The notes beneath the pieces are model-generated. The model worked only from the letters and a program-made list of their open reading frames with translations. It was not told where the DNA came from and ran no database searches. Below, one piece after another: positions 18,392-27,788 of a stretch of DNA of 64,000 nucleotides. Source of the DNA: Desulfosudis oleivorans (lineage in GTDB: Bacteria > Desulfobacterota > Desulfobacteria > Desulfobacterales > SURF-7); NCBI GenBank assembly GCA_020723305.1, contig DYJC01000003.1, forward strand, positions 124,584 through 188,583. Direction: 5' to 3'. The position numbers and the translations under genes are program-made. The stretch's first letter is position 1, and every line of letters begins with the position of its first letter.

Positions 18392-18658
18392 ACTGAATGG
18401 CTCATGGAACGCTTCCCGGAAGGGAAACTGCGTGATGTAGAGGGATTGGTGAAACTGGTAGATAAAGTCGAACTCAAAGAAAATGATTGGAGTTTGACGG
18501 CGGGCAGATATGTAGGTATGGCGTCTGAGGAGGAAGATCCGGACTTTGACTTTAGTGAAACTATGCGTGCTATTCATGCCGAATTGGAAGGATTGAATGC
18601 CCAGGCCGGAGCTTTGGAGAAAAAAATTAGTATTAATTTTAAAAAGTTGCGGATATGA
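18392..18658 (+). pseudogene. hsdM: C-terminal piece of HsdM, separated by a nonsense codon
   Basis: This stretch is in the same frame as hsdM directly after its TAA. It reads TEWLMERFPEGKLRDVEGLV, then KLVDKVELKENDWSLTAGRYVG and EEEDPDFDFSETM, which is the standard C-terminus of HsdM subunits. An ATG at 18404 could restart translation but no good ribosome binding site precedes it. The uninterrupted frame 16454-18658 would encode 734 residues, a normal length once the repeat insertion is subtracted. One C-to-T change (CAA to TAA) explains the break; a sequencing error is the alternative. Its end overlaps hsdS by four bases (ATGA), the normal hsdM-hsdS junction. Confidence 0.85.
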
Positions 18659-19791
18659 ATAATTCAAAATCATTTTCAATAAAGGATTTAGCAATTGGCA
18701 TATATGATGGTCCGCATGCAACACCTCCAGATTCGATAGATGGGCCGATATTTTTGAGTATTGATAATGTAACGGATGAAGGCCGTCTTGATATGTCCGA
18801 AGTTAAGCATATTTCCGAACGTGATTTTCCAAAGTGGACAAAGAGAGTAATCCCCCAAAAAGATGATATTGTTTTTTCATATGAAGCAACTTTGCATAGA
18901 TATGCAATACTACAAGACGGATTTCGTGGTTGTCTGGGTCGAAGAATGGCTTTAGTGAGACCTAACCAAGAGAAGATATTTCCTAGATTCCTTCATTATT
19001 ATTTTTTATCTCGCAAGTGGCGTTCAGTAATTGAGGCCAATATTATTAGTGGTGCGACTGTTAATAGGATACCCATAAAAAAATTTCCTTACTTTAAAGT
19101 TAGTATTCCTGCATTACAATCACAAAAAAATATTGCAGATCTAATTACACCATACGATGATCTCATCGACACCAACCGCCGACGGATAAAGCTTTTGGAA
19201 GAATCGGCGCGGCTCTTATTCCGCGAGTGGTTTGTGTATTTCCGCTTTCCCGGTCATGAAAAGGTGAAGATAGTTGATGGCATGCCGGAGGGGTGGAAGA
19301 AAGAGAATCTCATAAAAATTGGATATTTAAACTATGGAAAGGCTTTAGTTGAAGAAACAAGGGAAGAAGGAGATGTTAAAGTATATGGATCAAGCGGTGC
19401 TGTTGGCGTTCATAGTAAACCTTTAGTAGAAGGTCCAGGTATTATTGTGGGCAGAAAAGGTAATGTGGGCGCAATACATTGGGTCAATGACAGTTACTGG
19501 CCTATTGATACTGTTTATTATATTAAGAAGGAACAATCGAATTTATTTTTGTATTTGTCTTTAAAAGTAATTGGTTTTAGTAACACCGATGCTTCCGTAC
19601 CTGGCTTAAACCGAGATTATGCACATAACAAAACAATACTTGTTCCCACAAAAGACCTGTTAGATAAATTCCTGCATCAAGCTAATGAAATTTACAGCAT
19701 GATTAAAGTGTTATCGATCCAAAACCAAAAGCTCGCCCAAGCCCGTGATTTACTTTTGCCGCGTCTGATGAGCGGCGCGATTGAGGTATAA
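18655..19791 (+). CDS. hsdS: type I restriction-modification specificity subunit
   Basis: A 378-residue HsdS. Two target-recognition domains (~1-150 and ~205-335) alternate with two conserved helical regions (LITPYDDLIDTNRRRIKLLEESARLLFREWF at ~165-195, and FLHQANEIYSMIKVLSIQNQ near the end with ARDLLLPRLMSG). In family knowledge these domains read the two halves of a split DNA site and hold two HsdM copies. Start ATG overlaps the stop of the HsdM C-terminal piece. The first recognition domain is AT-rich relative to the conserved parts, usual for domain-swapped hsdS genes. Intact as read. Confidence 0.9.
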   Translation: MNNSKSFSIKDLAIGIYDGPHATPPDSIDGPIFLSIDNVTDEGRLDMSEVKHISERDFPKWTKRVIPQKDDIVFSYEATLHRYAILQDGFRGCLGRRMALVRPNQEKIFPRFLHYYFLSRKWRSVIEANIISGATVNRIPIKKFPYFKVSIPALQSQKNIADLITPYDDLIDTNRRRIKLLEESARLLFREWFVYFRFPGHEKVKIVDGMPEGWKKENLIKIGYLNYGKALVEETREEGDVKVYGSSGAVGVHSKPLVEGPGIIVGRKGNVGAIHWVNDSYWPIDTVYYIKKEQSNLFLYLSLKVIGFSNTDASVPGLNRDYAHNKTILVPTKDLLDKFLHQANEIYSMIKVLSIQNQKLAQARDLLLPRLMSGAIEV

Positions 19792-19843
19792 AACGATATG
19801 AGCCATGAGCACTTGATAGTATCGCTTCATTTTGGGGGAAGGT

Positions 19844-20560
19844 ATGCCGGATAAACATTTGGTATCAATGGGAAGCAACTCTTTTGAAGATTTGAAGAAA
19901 ATAAATGAACATGGAGCGGAATATTGGAGCGCACGGGAGATTCAGCCTCTTTTGGGATATGTACAATGGAGGAGATTTGAAGATGCGGTAAAAAGGGCGA
20001 TAACCTCTTGCAAGCAATCAGGAAATGAGCCTTTGCATCATTTTGCCGACGTTGGCAAAATGATCGATATCGGCAAAGGTGGAAGCAGAGAGGTTCCCGA
20101 CTACCATCTGTCCCGATTTGCCTGTTATTTGATTGCTCAGAATGGAGATCCTCGCAAACCTGAAATCGCAAATGCTCAAAAATATTTTGCAATTCAGGCG
20201 CGCAGACAGGAAATTTCTGATGCCGTTGCCGCCGATTTAGAACGGTTGGAGCTTCGCAAACAGACTGCTGAGGAGTTTAAAGCCCTGTCGGGCGCAGCGC
20301 GGGAAGCCGGGGTTCATGACAAGATGTTCGGTATTTTTCATGATGCAGGTTATAAAGGGATGTACGGTGGTATGGGACGTGACGCCATTAAGCGATTTAA
20401 AAAGATACCTGAGAAAGATCGGTGGGGAACACCGCCTGAGCATTTGCCTCCTGCCGAACATATCAAGCTTGTCGAGAAAAGGTTAAAAAATGTAGCTCCA
20501 AAGCTGGAACTGGAAGAAAAAGATGCCAAGGGGCTGATCGGGCATTCAGAAGAGGAATGA
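19844..20560 (+). CDS. dinD: DinD-type DNA damage-inducible protein
   Basis: About 238 residues matching DinD: EYWSAREIQPLLGYVQWRRFEDAVKRA..., GSREVPDYHLSRFACYLIAQN, FAIQARRQE and GMYGGMGRDAIKRFK. ATG 19844 is preceded by GGGGGAAGG; a TTG at 19832 would add four residues. E. coli DinD is LexA-controlled and inhibits RecA strand exchange; a LexA box was not recognised here. The N-terminal part is related to Bro/KilA-type DNA-binding domains. Position inside a type I R-M operon, overlapping rhuM by four bases, suggests an accessory or defence role. Confidence 0.85.
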   Translation: MPDKHLVSMGSNSFEDLKKINEHGAEYWSAREIQPLLGYVQWRRFEDAVKRAITSCKQSGNEPLHHFADVGKMIDIGKGGSREVPDYHLSRFACYLIAQNGDPRKPEIANAQKYFAIQARRQEISDAVAADLERLELRKQTAEEFKALSGAAREAGVHDKMFGIFHDAGYKGMYGGMGRDAIKRFKKIPEKDRWGTPPEHLPPAEHIKLVEKRLKNVAPKLELEEKDAKGLIGHSEEE

Positions 20561-21609
20561 GTTATCCTGTTATGAAAAAGAACAAACAGATTGCCGGACA
20601 GAACACAGTTACAGAATTTCTGCTCTACACCACGCCAGGCGGCAAGGTGAATGTGGAGATATTTCTGCGTGATGAAAGTATTTGGCTTACCCAAGATCGA
20701 ATAGCTCTTTTGTTCGGCGTGCAAAGACCCGCGATTACGAAACATCTCAAAAATATTTTTGAAAGCGGCGAGTTACAAGAAAATTCAGTTAGTTCCATTT
20801 TGGAACGAACTGCCGATGACGGGAAAAATTATTCCACTAAATTCTACAATCTCGACGCGATTATTTCCGTGGGCTATCGTGTCAATTCTGCACAAGCCAC
20901 CCATTTTCGGATTTGGGCGACCCAAGTACTCAAAGAGTACATCATCAAGGGCTTTGCCATGAATGATGAACGGCTCAAAAACCCCAACACCATTTTTGGT
21001 AAGGATTATTTTGAGGAGCAACTGGCGCGTATCCGTGATATCCGAAGCAGCGAACGCAGATTCTACCAGAAAATCACCGATATTTATGCCCAGTGCAGCG
21101 CTGACTATAATCCTAATGAAGAAATCACCAGACAATTTTTTGCTACCGTGCAAAACAAACTCCACTGGGCGATAACCGGCCAAACTGCGGCAGAAATTAT
21201 TTACAACAGAGTAAATGGCGAAAAAGCAAATATGGGACTAATGAGCTGGAAAAATGCGCCCAAAGGAGCCGTTCGGAAGACCGATGTCGGTATTGCCAAG
21301 AATTATCTCAATGAAAAAGAACTTGATGGACTTAACAGAATTGTCACCATGTATCTTGACTATGCCGAAATGCAGGCGCAAAAAGGTGTTGTGATGCATA
21401 TGAAAGATTGGGTAGAAAGATTAGACGCTTTTTTGCAATTCAACGAAAGAGATATTTTACAAGATAGCGGCAAGATCAGTCACGAAGTTGCGTTGGCGTT
21501 AGCCGAAAGCGAATATGAAAAGTACAGCGGTATTCAAGACCGCTTTCTGGAATCAGACTTTGACCGCGAAGTGAAGAAATTACTTTCATCTACCAAGAAA
21601 AAGCTATGA
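20557..21609 (+). CDS. rhuM: RhuM family protein
   Basis: A 350-residue member of the RhuM family (Salmonella pathogenicity island 3 virulence protein). Key stretches: NVEIFLRDESIWLTQDRIALLF (winged-helix-like DNA-binding segment), AITKHLKNIFESGEL, FYNLDAIISVGYRVNS and FRIWATQVLKEYIIKGFAMN. The biochemical role is unknown; family members are frequent inside type I R-M operons. It overlaps dinD upstream and hsdR downstream by ATGA junctions, so all three are co-translated in order. A second ATG at 20572 is possible. Confidence 0.88.
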   Translation: MSYPVMKKNKQIAGQNTVTEFLLYTTPGGKVNVEIFLRDESIWLTQDRIALLFGVQRPAITKHLKNIFESGELQENSVSSILERTADDGKNYSTKFYNLDAIISVGYRVNSAQATHFRIWATQVLKEYIIKGFAMNDERLKNPNTIFGKDYFEEQLARIRDIRSSERRFYQKITDIYAQCSADYNPNEEITRQFFATVQNKLHWAITGQTAAEIIYNRVNGEKANMGLMSWKNAPKGAVRKTDVGIAKNYLNEKELDGLNRIVTMYLDYAEMQAQKGVVMHMKDWVERLDAFLQFNERDILQDSGKISHEVALALAESEYEKYSGIQDRFLESDFDREVKKLLSSTKKKL

Positions 21610-23261
21610 CCTACTTAAACGAAGACACCTTGGTTCAGCAAACAACCACCGATTATCTGCAAGATAAACTCGGCTGGGATTCGGTTTATGCCTACAACAA
21701 GGAAACCTTTGGACCCGATGGCCTGTTGGGAAGAAACTCCGATCGCGAGGTGGTTCTGCCCCGCTATTTACGTGCAGCCCTCAAAAAGCTCAATCCCGAA
21801 TTACCGGAAACCGCATATGATGAAGCCGTGCGCCAAGTGGTGGATTACGCTCACAGTCAGACCATGCTCTCTTCCAACTTTGATAAATACAGACTGTTTA
21901 AAGACGGAGTGCTGGTTTCTTTTCAGGGAGATCATGGGGAAATCAAAAAAGAGCGGCTCAAGATATTTGATTTTCAGGAAGATGGAGTGGATAACAATCA
22001 CTTTTTGGCAGTGAGGGAGTTGTGGGTTCAGGGTGATCTGTACCGCCGCCGGATTGATATTGCGGGGTTTGTCAACGGCATTCCGCTTTTGTTCGTGGAG
22101 TGCAAGAATATTCATAAAGATCTCAAAAACGCGTATGGAAAAAATTTTGCTGATTACAAAGACACGATCCCGCACTTCTTTCATCACAACGCAATCGTCA
22201 TGCTCGCCTTTGGCTCAGAAGCCAAAATCGGGACCCTCACCAGCGGCTACGAGCATTTCCATGAGTGGAAACGGTTGTCGGAAGCTGATCCGGGTGTGGT
22301 GGATATGGAAACGCTTTTGAAAGGTGTTTGCGACAAGACAAATTTCATGGATATTTTTGAAAATTTTATAACCTATGACGATTCCAGCGGCAAAAAAATA
22401 AAAGTGCTGGCGAAAAATCACCAGTATATCGGCGTGAATCAGGTAATCAAAGCCCTTAAAGATCCAAAAAGGGTCAAAGGAAAACTTGGCGTTTTCTGGC
22501 ATACGCAAGGCGCGGGCAAAAGTTATTCCATGGTGTTTTTTACCAACAAGGTGCATCGTAAAATAGGCGGTAATTATACATTTTTGATCTGCACCGATCG
22601 TGATGACCTGGATACCCAGATTTACAGAACTTTTGCCGGATGCGGCGTGGCCGATAACGACAAAACACCCTGCAGGCCCAGCAGCGGAAGGCATCTGGCA
22701 GAACTCATGAGCCAACAGAAGGCCTATGTTTTTACCACGATTCAAAAATTCAATCAGGAAGTCGATCCCAATGAAGGCTATACCAGACGCGATGATATCA
22801 TAATCATTACCGATGAAGCGCACCGCACCCAATATGGCATTCTTGCCTTGAATATGCGCAATGCCTTGCCCAATGCCAACTTTATCGGGTTTACCGGCAC
22901 CCCGCTGTTTAAAAGTGATCAAATTACCATGCAGGTTTTTGGGGATTATGTTTCTACCTATGATTTCCAACGGGCTGTAGAAGATAAGGCGACCGTGCCG
23001 CTCTATTATGATTCACGGGGCGATACGCTGGGTGTAGCCACCCATGATATCAATGAGCGGATTGCCGAAAAACTGGAAGAGATTGAAAACAGCGATATTG
23101 ATGTAAGTCAGCGGCTGCAAAAAGAACTGAAGCGGGATTATCACATCATCACCGCCAAAAAACGGCTGAATCAAATTGCCTGGGATTTTGTCGATCACTA
23201 CACAACTTCCTGGGAAATTGGTAAAGCGATGTTTGTTTGCATTGATAAAGTCAGTGGATAA
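21606..23261 (+). pseudogene. hsdR: type I restriction endonuclease subunit, N-terminal part, broken by deletion/frameshift
   Basis: The N-terminal 551 residues of HsdR: nuclease core with Asp151 and Glu165-Cys-Lys167 (PLLFVECKN) of the PD-(D/E)xK motif, Walker A TQGAGKS (300-306) and helicase box II DEAH (403-406). The frame runs to KAMFVCIDKV and hits TAA 23259-23261. In homologues this Val is followed by roughly 60 or more residues before VDKFRKW-like sequence; here the two are joined almost directly and out of frame. Endonuclease and motor half-domains are thus present, but the second RecA lobe is cut. Confidence 0.88.
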
Positions 23262-24651
23262 GTTCGGAAAATGGGGGTTTGATATCAGGCCGCACCGGCG
23301 GCTTATCAAAAATGGTTTTGAACTCTCCGATGGGACGCGAATTAATGTAGAATCTGCTTTTAAGAAAGAAGAACATCCCTTTCGAATTGCTATTGTCTGC
23401 GCGATGTGGCTTACAGGGTTTGATGTGCCGAGTCTGGCGAATCTCTATTTGGACAAACCGCTCAAAGCGCATACGCTGATGCAGGCGATTGCCCGCGCCA
23501 ACCGGGTTAACGGCTATAAGAACAACGGTCTGATTATTGATTATTGCGGTATCCTCAAGAATTTACGCAAAGCACTCGCTACCTTTACTAGCACAGGTGA
23601 TACCGGCAGACCCGGCGGACCAGGGCCCGATGGATTAAATCCAACCAGAACCAAAGAAGAATTACTTGAGGAATTACAACAAGCAATTGGCCTGGTAAGT
23701 GATTTTCTTACTGAACGAAAGGCGTCGCTTGATGCAATCATCAACACAAGCGGATTTGAGAGAAACAAAGCGATTGTTGCGGCCAAAGAAGCGGTGAATG
23801 AAAATGATGAAACCAGAAAGAAGTTTGAAGTCATGTGCCGTGAAGTATTTATTAAATGGAAAGTTTGTCTGACCATTCCCGGTGTAAATGCTTATCGCAA
23901 CCAATATGGTGCGATAAATATCATCTATAAAAGTCTGCAAAAAGACCGTGATCAGGCAGACCTAAGTGATATTATGAAACAATTGCATGAGGTTATTGAT
24001 GAGTCAATAACCGTTGCATCCGGCAGAGGCAAAGAATCCAACAAACCATACGATATCAGCAAAATTGATTTTAACCGGTTACGGGCAGAATTTGAACACG
24101 CTAAAAATAGAAATACCACCGTGCAAAGCCTTAAAAGCGTGATCGAGAAAAAGCTGAAACGGCTTATTAAGAAAAATCCGATCCGGACAGACTTCCAGGA
24201 ACATTTTGAAAAAATAGTTGATGAATACAATAAAGAAAAAGACCGCCAAAATATTGAGGCCATCTTTGAGGCATTATTGAAATTTGTGCAAGAGCTGGAC
24301 GAGGAAGAAAGCCGAGCCGTGCGGGAAGGACTGGATGAGGAGACGCTGGCTATTTATGATCTTCTGGTAAAACCGGATTTGAAACCTCAGGAAATCCAAA
24401 AGATAAAAAAGGTAGCCAAAGCGCTGCTGGAAACACTGAAAGAAAAATTAAAGCATCTGTATAAGTGGCAAGATAAAGAGCCTACAAGAGATGATGTAAA
24501 AGTATTCATACAAAATTTCTTGTGGGATGAAAAAACCGGATTACCTGTCAATCGTTACACCCAAAACGATGTATATAAAAAAACCGAGGATGTTTTTTAT
24601 CATGTCTATCGGGCATATCCGACAGTGCCATCGCCGATATATGGGATGTGA
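23254..24651 (+). pseudogene. hsdR: type I restriction endonuclease subunit, C-terminal part, out of frame
   Basis: From GTG 23254 the shifted frame resumes HsdR: VDKFGKWGFDIRPHRRLI, FRIAIVCAMWLTGFDVPSL (helicase motif V region), HTLMQAIARANRV (motif VI) and the long helical C-terminal domain to 24651. It has no ribosome binding site or start of its own; it overlaps the first piece by eight bases. Short similar stretches (GATAAAGT / GGATAAGT) at the junction suggest a deletion between direct repeats. Together with the hsdM stop this makes restriction activity unlikely. Confidence 0.85.
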
Positions 24652-24845
24652 TAACTGATTTTCATGCCAAGAAAAGCACGAATTGAAAGCAACATAGCGT
24701 GTGTTGCCTCATGCGCGTATAGACAAAGATAATTGTAATTGGCAATTCCTACGTGCTGGCTGAAAGCAAAAAGAAGAATGAACCCCAGGCACGCAATGAA
24801 CGAAGCGAATGACGAACTCACATGACGCAATACTCGATACATCAA
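24606..24845 (-). CDS. small putative membrane protein fragment with an HExxH sequence
   Basis: A 79-residue frame starting right after the stop of the glycosyltransferase gene on the same strand. One hydrophobic segment (FASFIACLGFILLFAFS) is followed by LYAHEATHAMLL, which contains HExxH (HEATH) as in zinc metalloproteases. The last ~17 residues run antisense into hsdR, so the 3' end is probably truncated by the boundary of the R-M island. Could be the relic of a membrane protease or a chance frame. No function is assigned. Confidence 0.3.
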   Translation of the reverse strand: MMYRVLRHVSSSFASFIACLGFILLFAFSQHVGIANYNYLCLYAHEATHAMLLSIRAFLGMKISYHIPYIGDGTVGYAR

Positions 24846-26087
24846 TTACTGGTTAAGCACGCTACAGTAAACATTCTGAACGCGATCGAACACGCGTTTC
24901 CAGGTAAAGGCGGCCAGCTCATCCGCTATCAGGGAAAGATCGATATGGGGATGCTTGATGGCTCCTGCTATCTGCATTGTAAGGGCCTGGGCGATATTCT
25001 GTTCAAAAGCAGCCAAATCCTCGGGGTAAGGTTGGTCCATTTTTTTCAAACGCGGTGTCCGGACCAGGGTGATGTAATCGGCTTTTAGATGGCCGACAAC
25101 TTCCATAACTCCAGGCAGGTCTGTAGCTACTACTCGGCAACCGCTTGCCAGAGCCTCCATCACGACCAGCGGCAGGCCCTCGAACAAGGATGGCAGGACA
25201 AAAATATGTGCATGATGAAATAGTGTGGCCAGACGAGCCTGCGGTATCTGACCGTGCACCACAACCCGTTTTCCAAGGTCTTGGGCCAGGCGCATGCATT
25301 CCTCCTTTTCTTTACCGCTTCCGCCTCCCACGATATGAATCCGCCATTCAGGGGCCGTAATTGTTTTCAGGGCTTTGAGCAACCAAGGCAAACCCTTGGC
25401 GTTCAATAGTTTGCCCGCGTAAACAAGCTGAACAGGCCGGGGTGAGGGCTTGGAGCCGGTAGTAAAGAGTAAATCATCGTAACCAGCCCCGATAACGAAC
25501 AGTTTTTCCGGGGGCAGCCGGTAGTTGCTCACGATGTACTCCTTCTGATCCTTTGTCAGCACCATGGCCGCATCCAGGTGGCGGCACCCGCTCAACACTT
25601 TTTCGCGAAGGTGAGGGCAGTTCTGGAATTGACGAAGATCTGTTCCGTGACAGGTGGTCACTACCGGAATATTCGGAAAAAGACGCCGCGTCAGGGAACT
25701 GAGCAACCAGTTGTGGTGGCTGTGGATGATATCCGGTCTGAAACAGGCCACTGTTTCCGTCAGCACACGTGCAAAAACCGTTTCATATTTTTCGATATCC
25801 TGTGCGGACAGATCGATAAACCGCGTACTTGGGTAGGGCATGATATCCGTCATGCCGGGGATCAGGAATGGAATGTCGCCCCCATTGAAGCGGACAAAGC
25901 GGCACTGTTTCAAGGAAACACAGTGGAGTTCGACATCTCTGTCGGGCTGAATGCCGGCGATCATAAAATTATCATGACCGCATTTGGCTGCCTCACGCAT
26001 GATTGATTGCAGATAAATACCGCTGCCGGTCGAGTCCGGACGCTGGCCAAGAACATGAAGAATTTTCAATTTCTGCTGTGTAACCAT
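24846..26087 (-). CDS. glycosyltransferase family 4 protein
   Basis: A 413-residue GT-B fold enzyme. N-terminal acceptor domain with STGSGIYLQSIMREAAKCGH and a DIIHSHHNWL stretch; C-terminal donor domain with VYAGKLLNAKGLPWLLKAL, then the GT4 motif FVLPSLFEGLPLVVMEALA where the two Glu (E-x7-E) contact the nucleotide sugar. ATG 26087 has GGAG nine bases upstream and fits the N-terminal strand KILHVLGQ; the open frame extends to 26138 but would overlap the next gene. Sugar donor and acceptor unknown; no polysaccharide cluster surrounds it. Confidence 0.88.
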   Translation of the reverse strand: MVTQQKLKILHVLGQRPDSTGSGIYLQSIMREAAKCGHDNFMIAGIQPDRDVELHCVSLKQCRFVRFNGGDIPFLIPGMTDIMPYPSTRFIDLSAQDIEKYETVFARVLTETVACFRPDIIHSHHNWLLSSLTRRLFPNIPVVTTCHGTDLRQFQNCPHLREKVLSGCRHLDAAMVLTKDQKEYIVSNYRLPPEKLFVIGAGYDDLLFTTGSKPSPRPVQLVYAGKLLNAKGLPWLLKALKTITAPEWRIHIVGGGSGKEKEECMRLAQDLGKRVVVHGQIPQARLATLFHHAHIFVLPSLFEGLPLVVMEALASGCRVVATDLPGVMEVVGHLKADYITLVRTPRLKKMDQPYPEDLAAFEQNIAQALTMQIAGAIKHPHIDLSLIADELAAFTWKRVFDRVQNVYCSVLNQ

Positions 26088-26130
26088 TGTAAAAACTCCG
26101 AGGCTCCAAATACGGATCCTATTCGCCGCT

Positions 26131-26466
26131 TCATGCACAATTAAGAATCATGCTGTCGTTGGGTATGTATGGTTTATATGGCTGAAAAGCCTCATCCGCC
26201 ATATAACCAGGCACAACAATCCCGGAATCATACTGCGCATAGTTCGCGAATATCCTTCCATCAATTCTGACTTTCATTCCATTTACCGGATGTTTTAAAG
26301 GCACGATTGCGTAAACCCGGCCGTACTTTTCCTGTAACTTTGGATAGCCCAGCACTTCAGCGCGTTTTCCGATATCCACTTCAACATAATGTCTGGAGCC
26401 GTCAAGAATATTACCACCATATTCCTCGGCGATGTTTTCAAGCACTTCATTGAGATATTGTTTCAT
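26131..26466 (-). CDS. hypothetical protein
   Basis: A 111-residue soluble protein (EVLENIAEEYGGNI, DGRIFANYAQYDSGIVVPGY) with no signal peptide or membrane segment and no recognised domain. A GGAG-containing ribosome binding site lies before ATG 26466. It is upstream of the glycosyltransferase on the same strand, with 43 bases between them, so it may be co-transcribed. Function not known. Confidence 0.55.
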   Translation of the reverse strand: MKQYLNEVLENIAEEYGGNILDGSRHYVEVDIGKRAEVLGYPKLQEKYGRVYAIVPLKHPVNGMKVRIDGRIFANYAQYDSGIVVPGYMADEAFQPYKPYIPNDSMILNCA

Positions 26467-26541
26467 ATCCGATCTCCTTTCTCAACTGATTTGATGCAAC
26501 CTTTTTTTTATTTTTCCGATCGGGTGCACTTGATTCCTTCT

Positions 26542-26855
26542 TTATCCGTTCTTGGTTGCCCACACCATGTATACAGGGTCGGACAGCATCATGTTCAGCC
26601 CGAAATACTTGTCATCATAAGGACGCGGCTTTCCCCTCATTGACCAGGTATGAATGTCGCTGAACATTTTAGACTGAAGGAAGTATTCGGTTACCAGGCC
26701 CATGCGTTCGAACTCATGCAACTCTTTCCAGATTCTGATCGCCTTGGGCGGGAACCACCGGTTCGAAAAAGAGACAATAAACAATCCGCCCGGTTTCAAT
26801 ACCCTGGCTACATCGGCAAACACATCTGGGGATTGAATTACCTCAAGGTTTGTGA
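26542..26855 (-). pseudogene. C-terminal fragment of a class I SAM-dependent methyltransferase
   Basis: The frame reads NLEVIQSPDVFADVARVLKP then GGLFIVSFSNRWFPPKAI and FERMGLVTEYFLQ, the second half of a class I methyltransferase (post-motif III region). The part carrying the SAM-binding GxGxG motif is absent: beyond about 26855 the frame is antisense to a PAS domain. It is therefore 5'-truncated, with no start or promoter of its own. It abuts head-to-head another truncated gene. Confidence 0.75.
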
Positions 26856-27537
26856 TCAGGCCAGTGGAAAGGGTGCCGCGGTTGCGAATCGGGCGGCCCA
26901 GGGTATTCGGTCCGTGATGACGGGCAAGTCCGGGGAGTTCACCATGGAATATCTTTGTGATACCCCGGTACAGGATTTGTGGTTTTACATGCGCGTTACG
27001 CGCATGGACGGCCCGGAGCCTCATTTCGTAGTGATTTGTCATGAGAACATTACGCCCCTCAAGCTTGCCGAGGAAAAAATCCGGAAACGGGAGCAGGAGT
27101 TGGCCTTACAGACCCGCAACCTGGAAGAAGTCAACACAGCCCTCAGGGTGCTTGCGGAGCAACGGGAAAAGGACAAGCGGGAGCTGGAGGAACGGGTGGT
27201 ATCGAACGTGCGCCGGCTTGTCACCCGGTATATCGACAAAATGAAGGAGACCCACTTGAATGAACATCAGCGGACGCTCCTCGGTATTATTGAATCTCAT
27301 CTGAAAGATGTGATATCCCCTTTTCTGCAAAAGGCGTCCGCCCTGAACATTCAACTGACGCCCGGGGAGATCCAGGTGGCGGCCCTCGTAAGGGAAGGTC
27401 TTTCAACCAAGGAGATCGCCGGTACCCTGAACATTTCCGCTCATGCGGTTGATTTCCATCGGAAAAATATCCGAAGCAAACTGGGGTTGAACCGGAAAAA
27501 ATCAAATCTTCGCTCATACCTGATATCATTGGGTTGA
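26835..27537 (+). pseudogene. 5'-truncated PAS-LuxR transcriptional regulator
   Basis: From about 26835 the frame reads NYLKVCDQASG, then SGEFTMEYLCDTPVQDLWFY and HENITPLKLAEEKI, which is the last two-thirds of a PAS domain. A coiled coil follows (EKIRKREQELALQTRNLEEV), then a LuxR-type helix-turn-helix (LTPGEIQVAALVREGLSTKE, HAVDFHRKNIRSKLGL). The N-terminal sensory part is missing where the sequence turns into the antisense of the methyltransferase. The C-terminal architecture is the same as in the 852-residue PAS-LuxR protein at 32098-34656. Possible in-frame starts exist but none with a convincing ribosome binding site. Confidence 0.75.
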
Positions 27538-27788
27538 TGGAGAGCACGCTCAATGTCGATGGCCTTCAGGGATAAGACCTTGCTTTTTTTGGGGAAGACT
27601 ATATGTGAAATTGATTGTGCGTCAACAGCCTTTATACGCGATTTGCAGTGTGTTGTCTGAGAAGCTTGGAAAAGCACACTTGGATTTCAGGTGAAAAAGT
27701 TTACATCGCCACCACTGTGGGCAACGAATGTATCCTCGGTGCATCCATAGCAATGTTGGAACGTCTCAACTTTAATCACTTTTTTTAT

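Noticed and set aside
26650-26834. N-terminal extension of the PAS-LuxR frame
   Set aside because: This part is the antisense of the methyltransferase fragment and has no PAS similarity.
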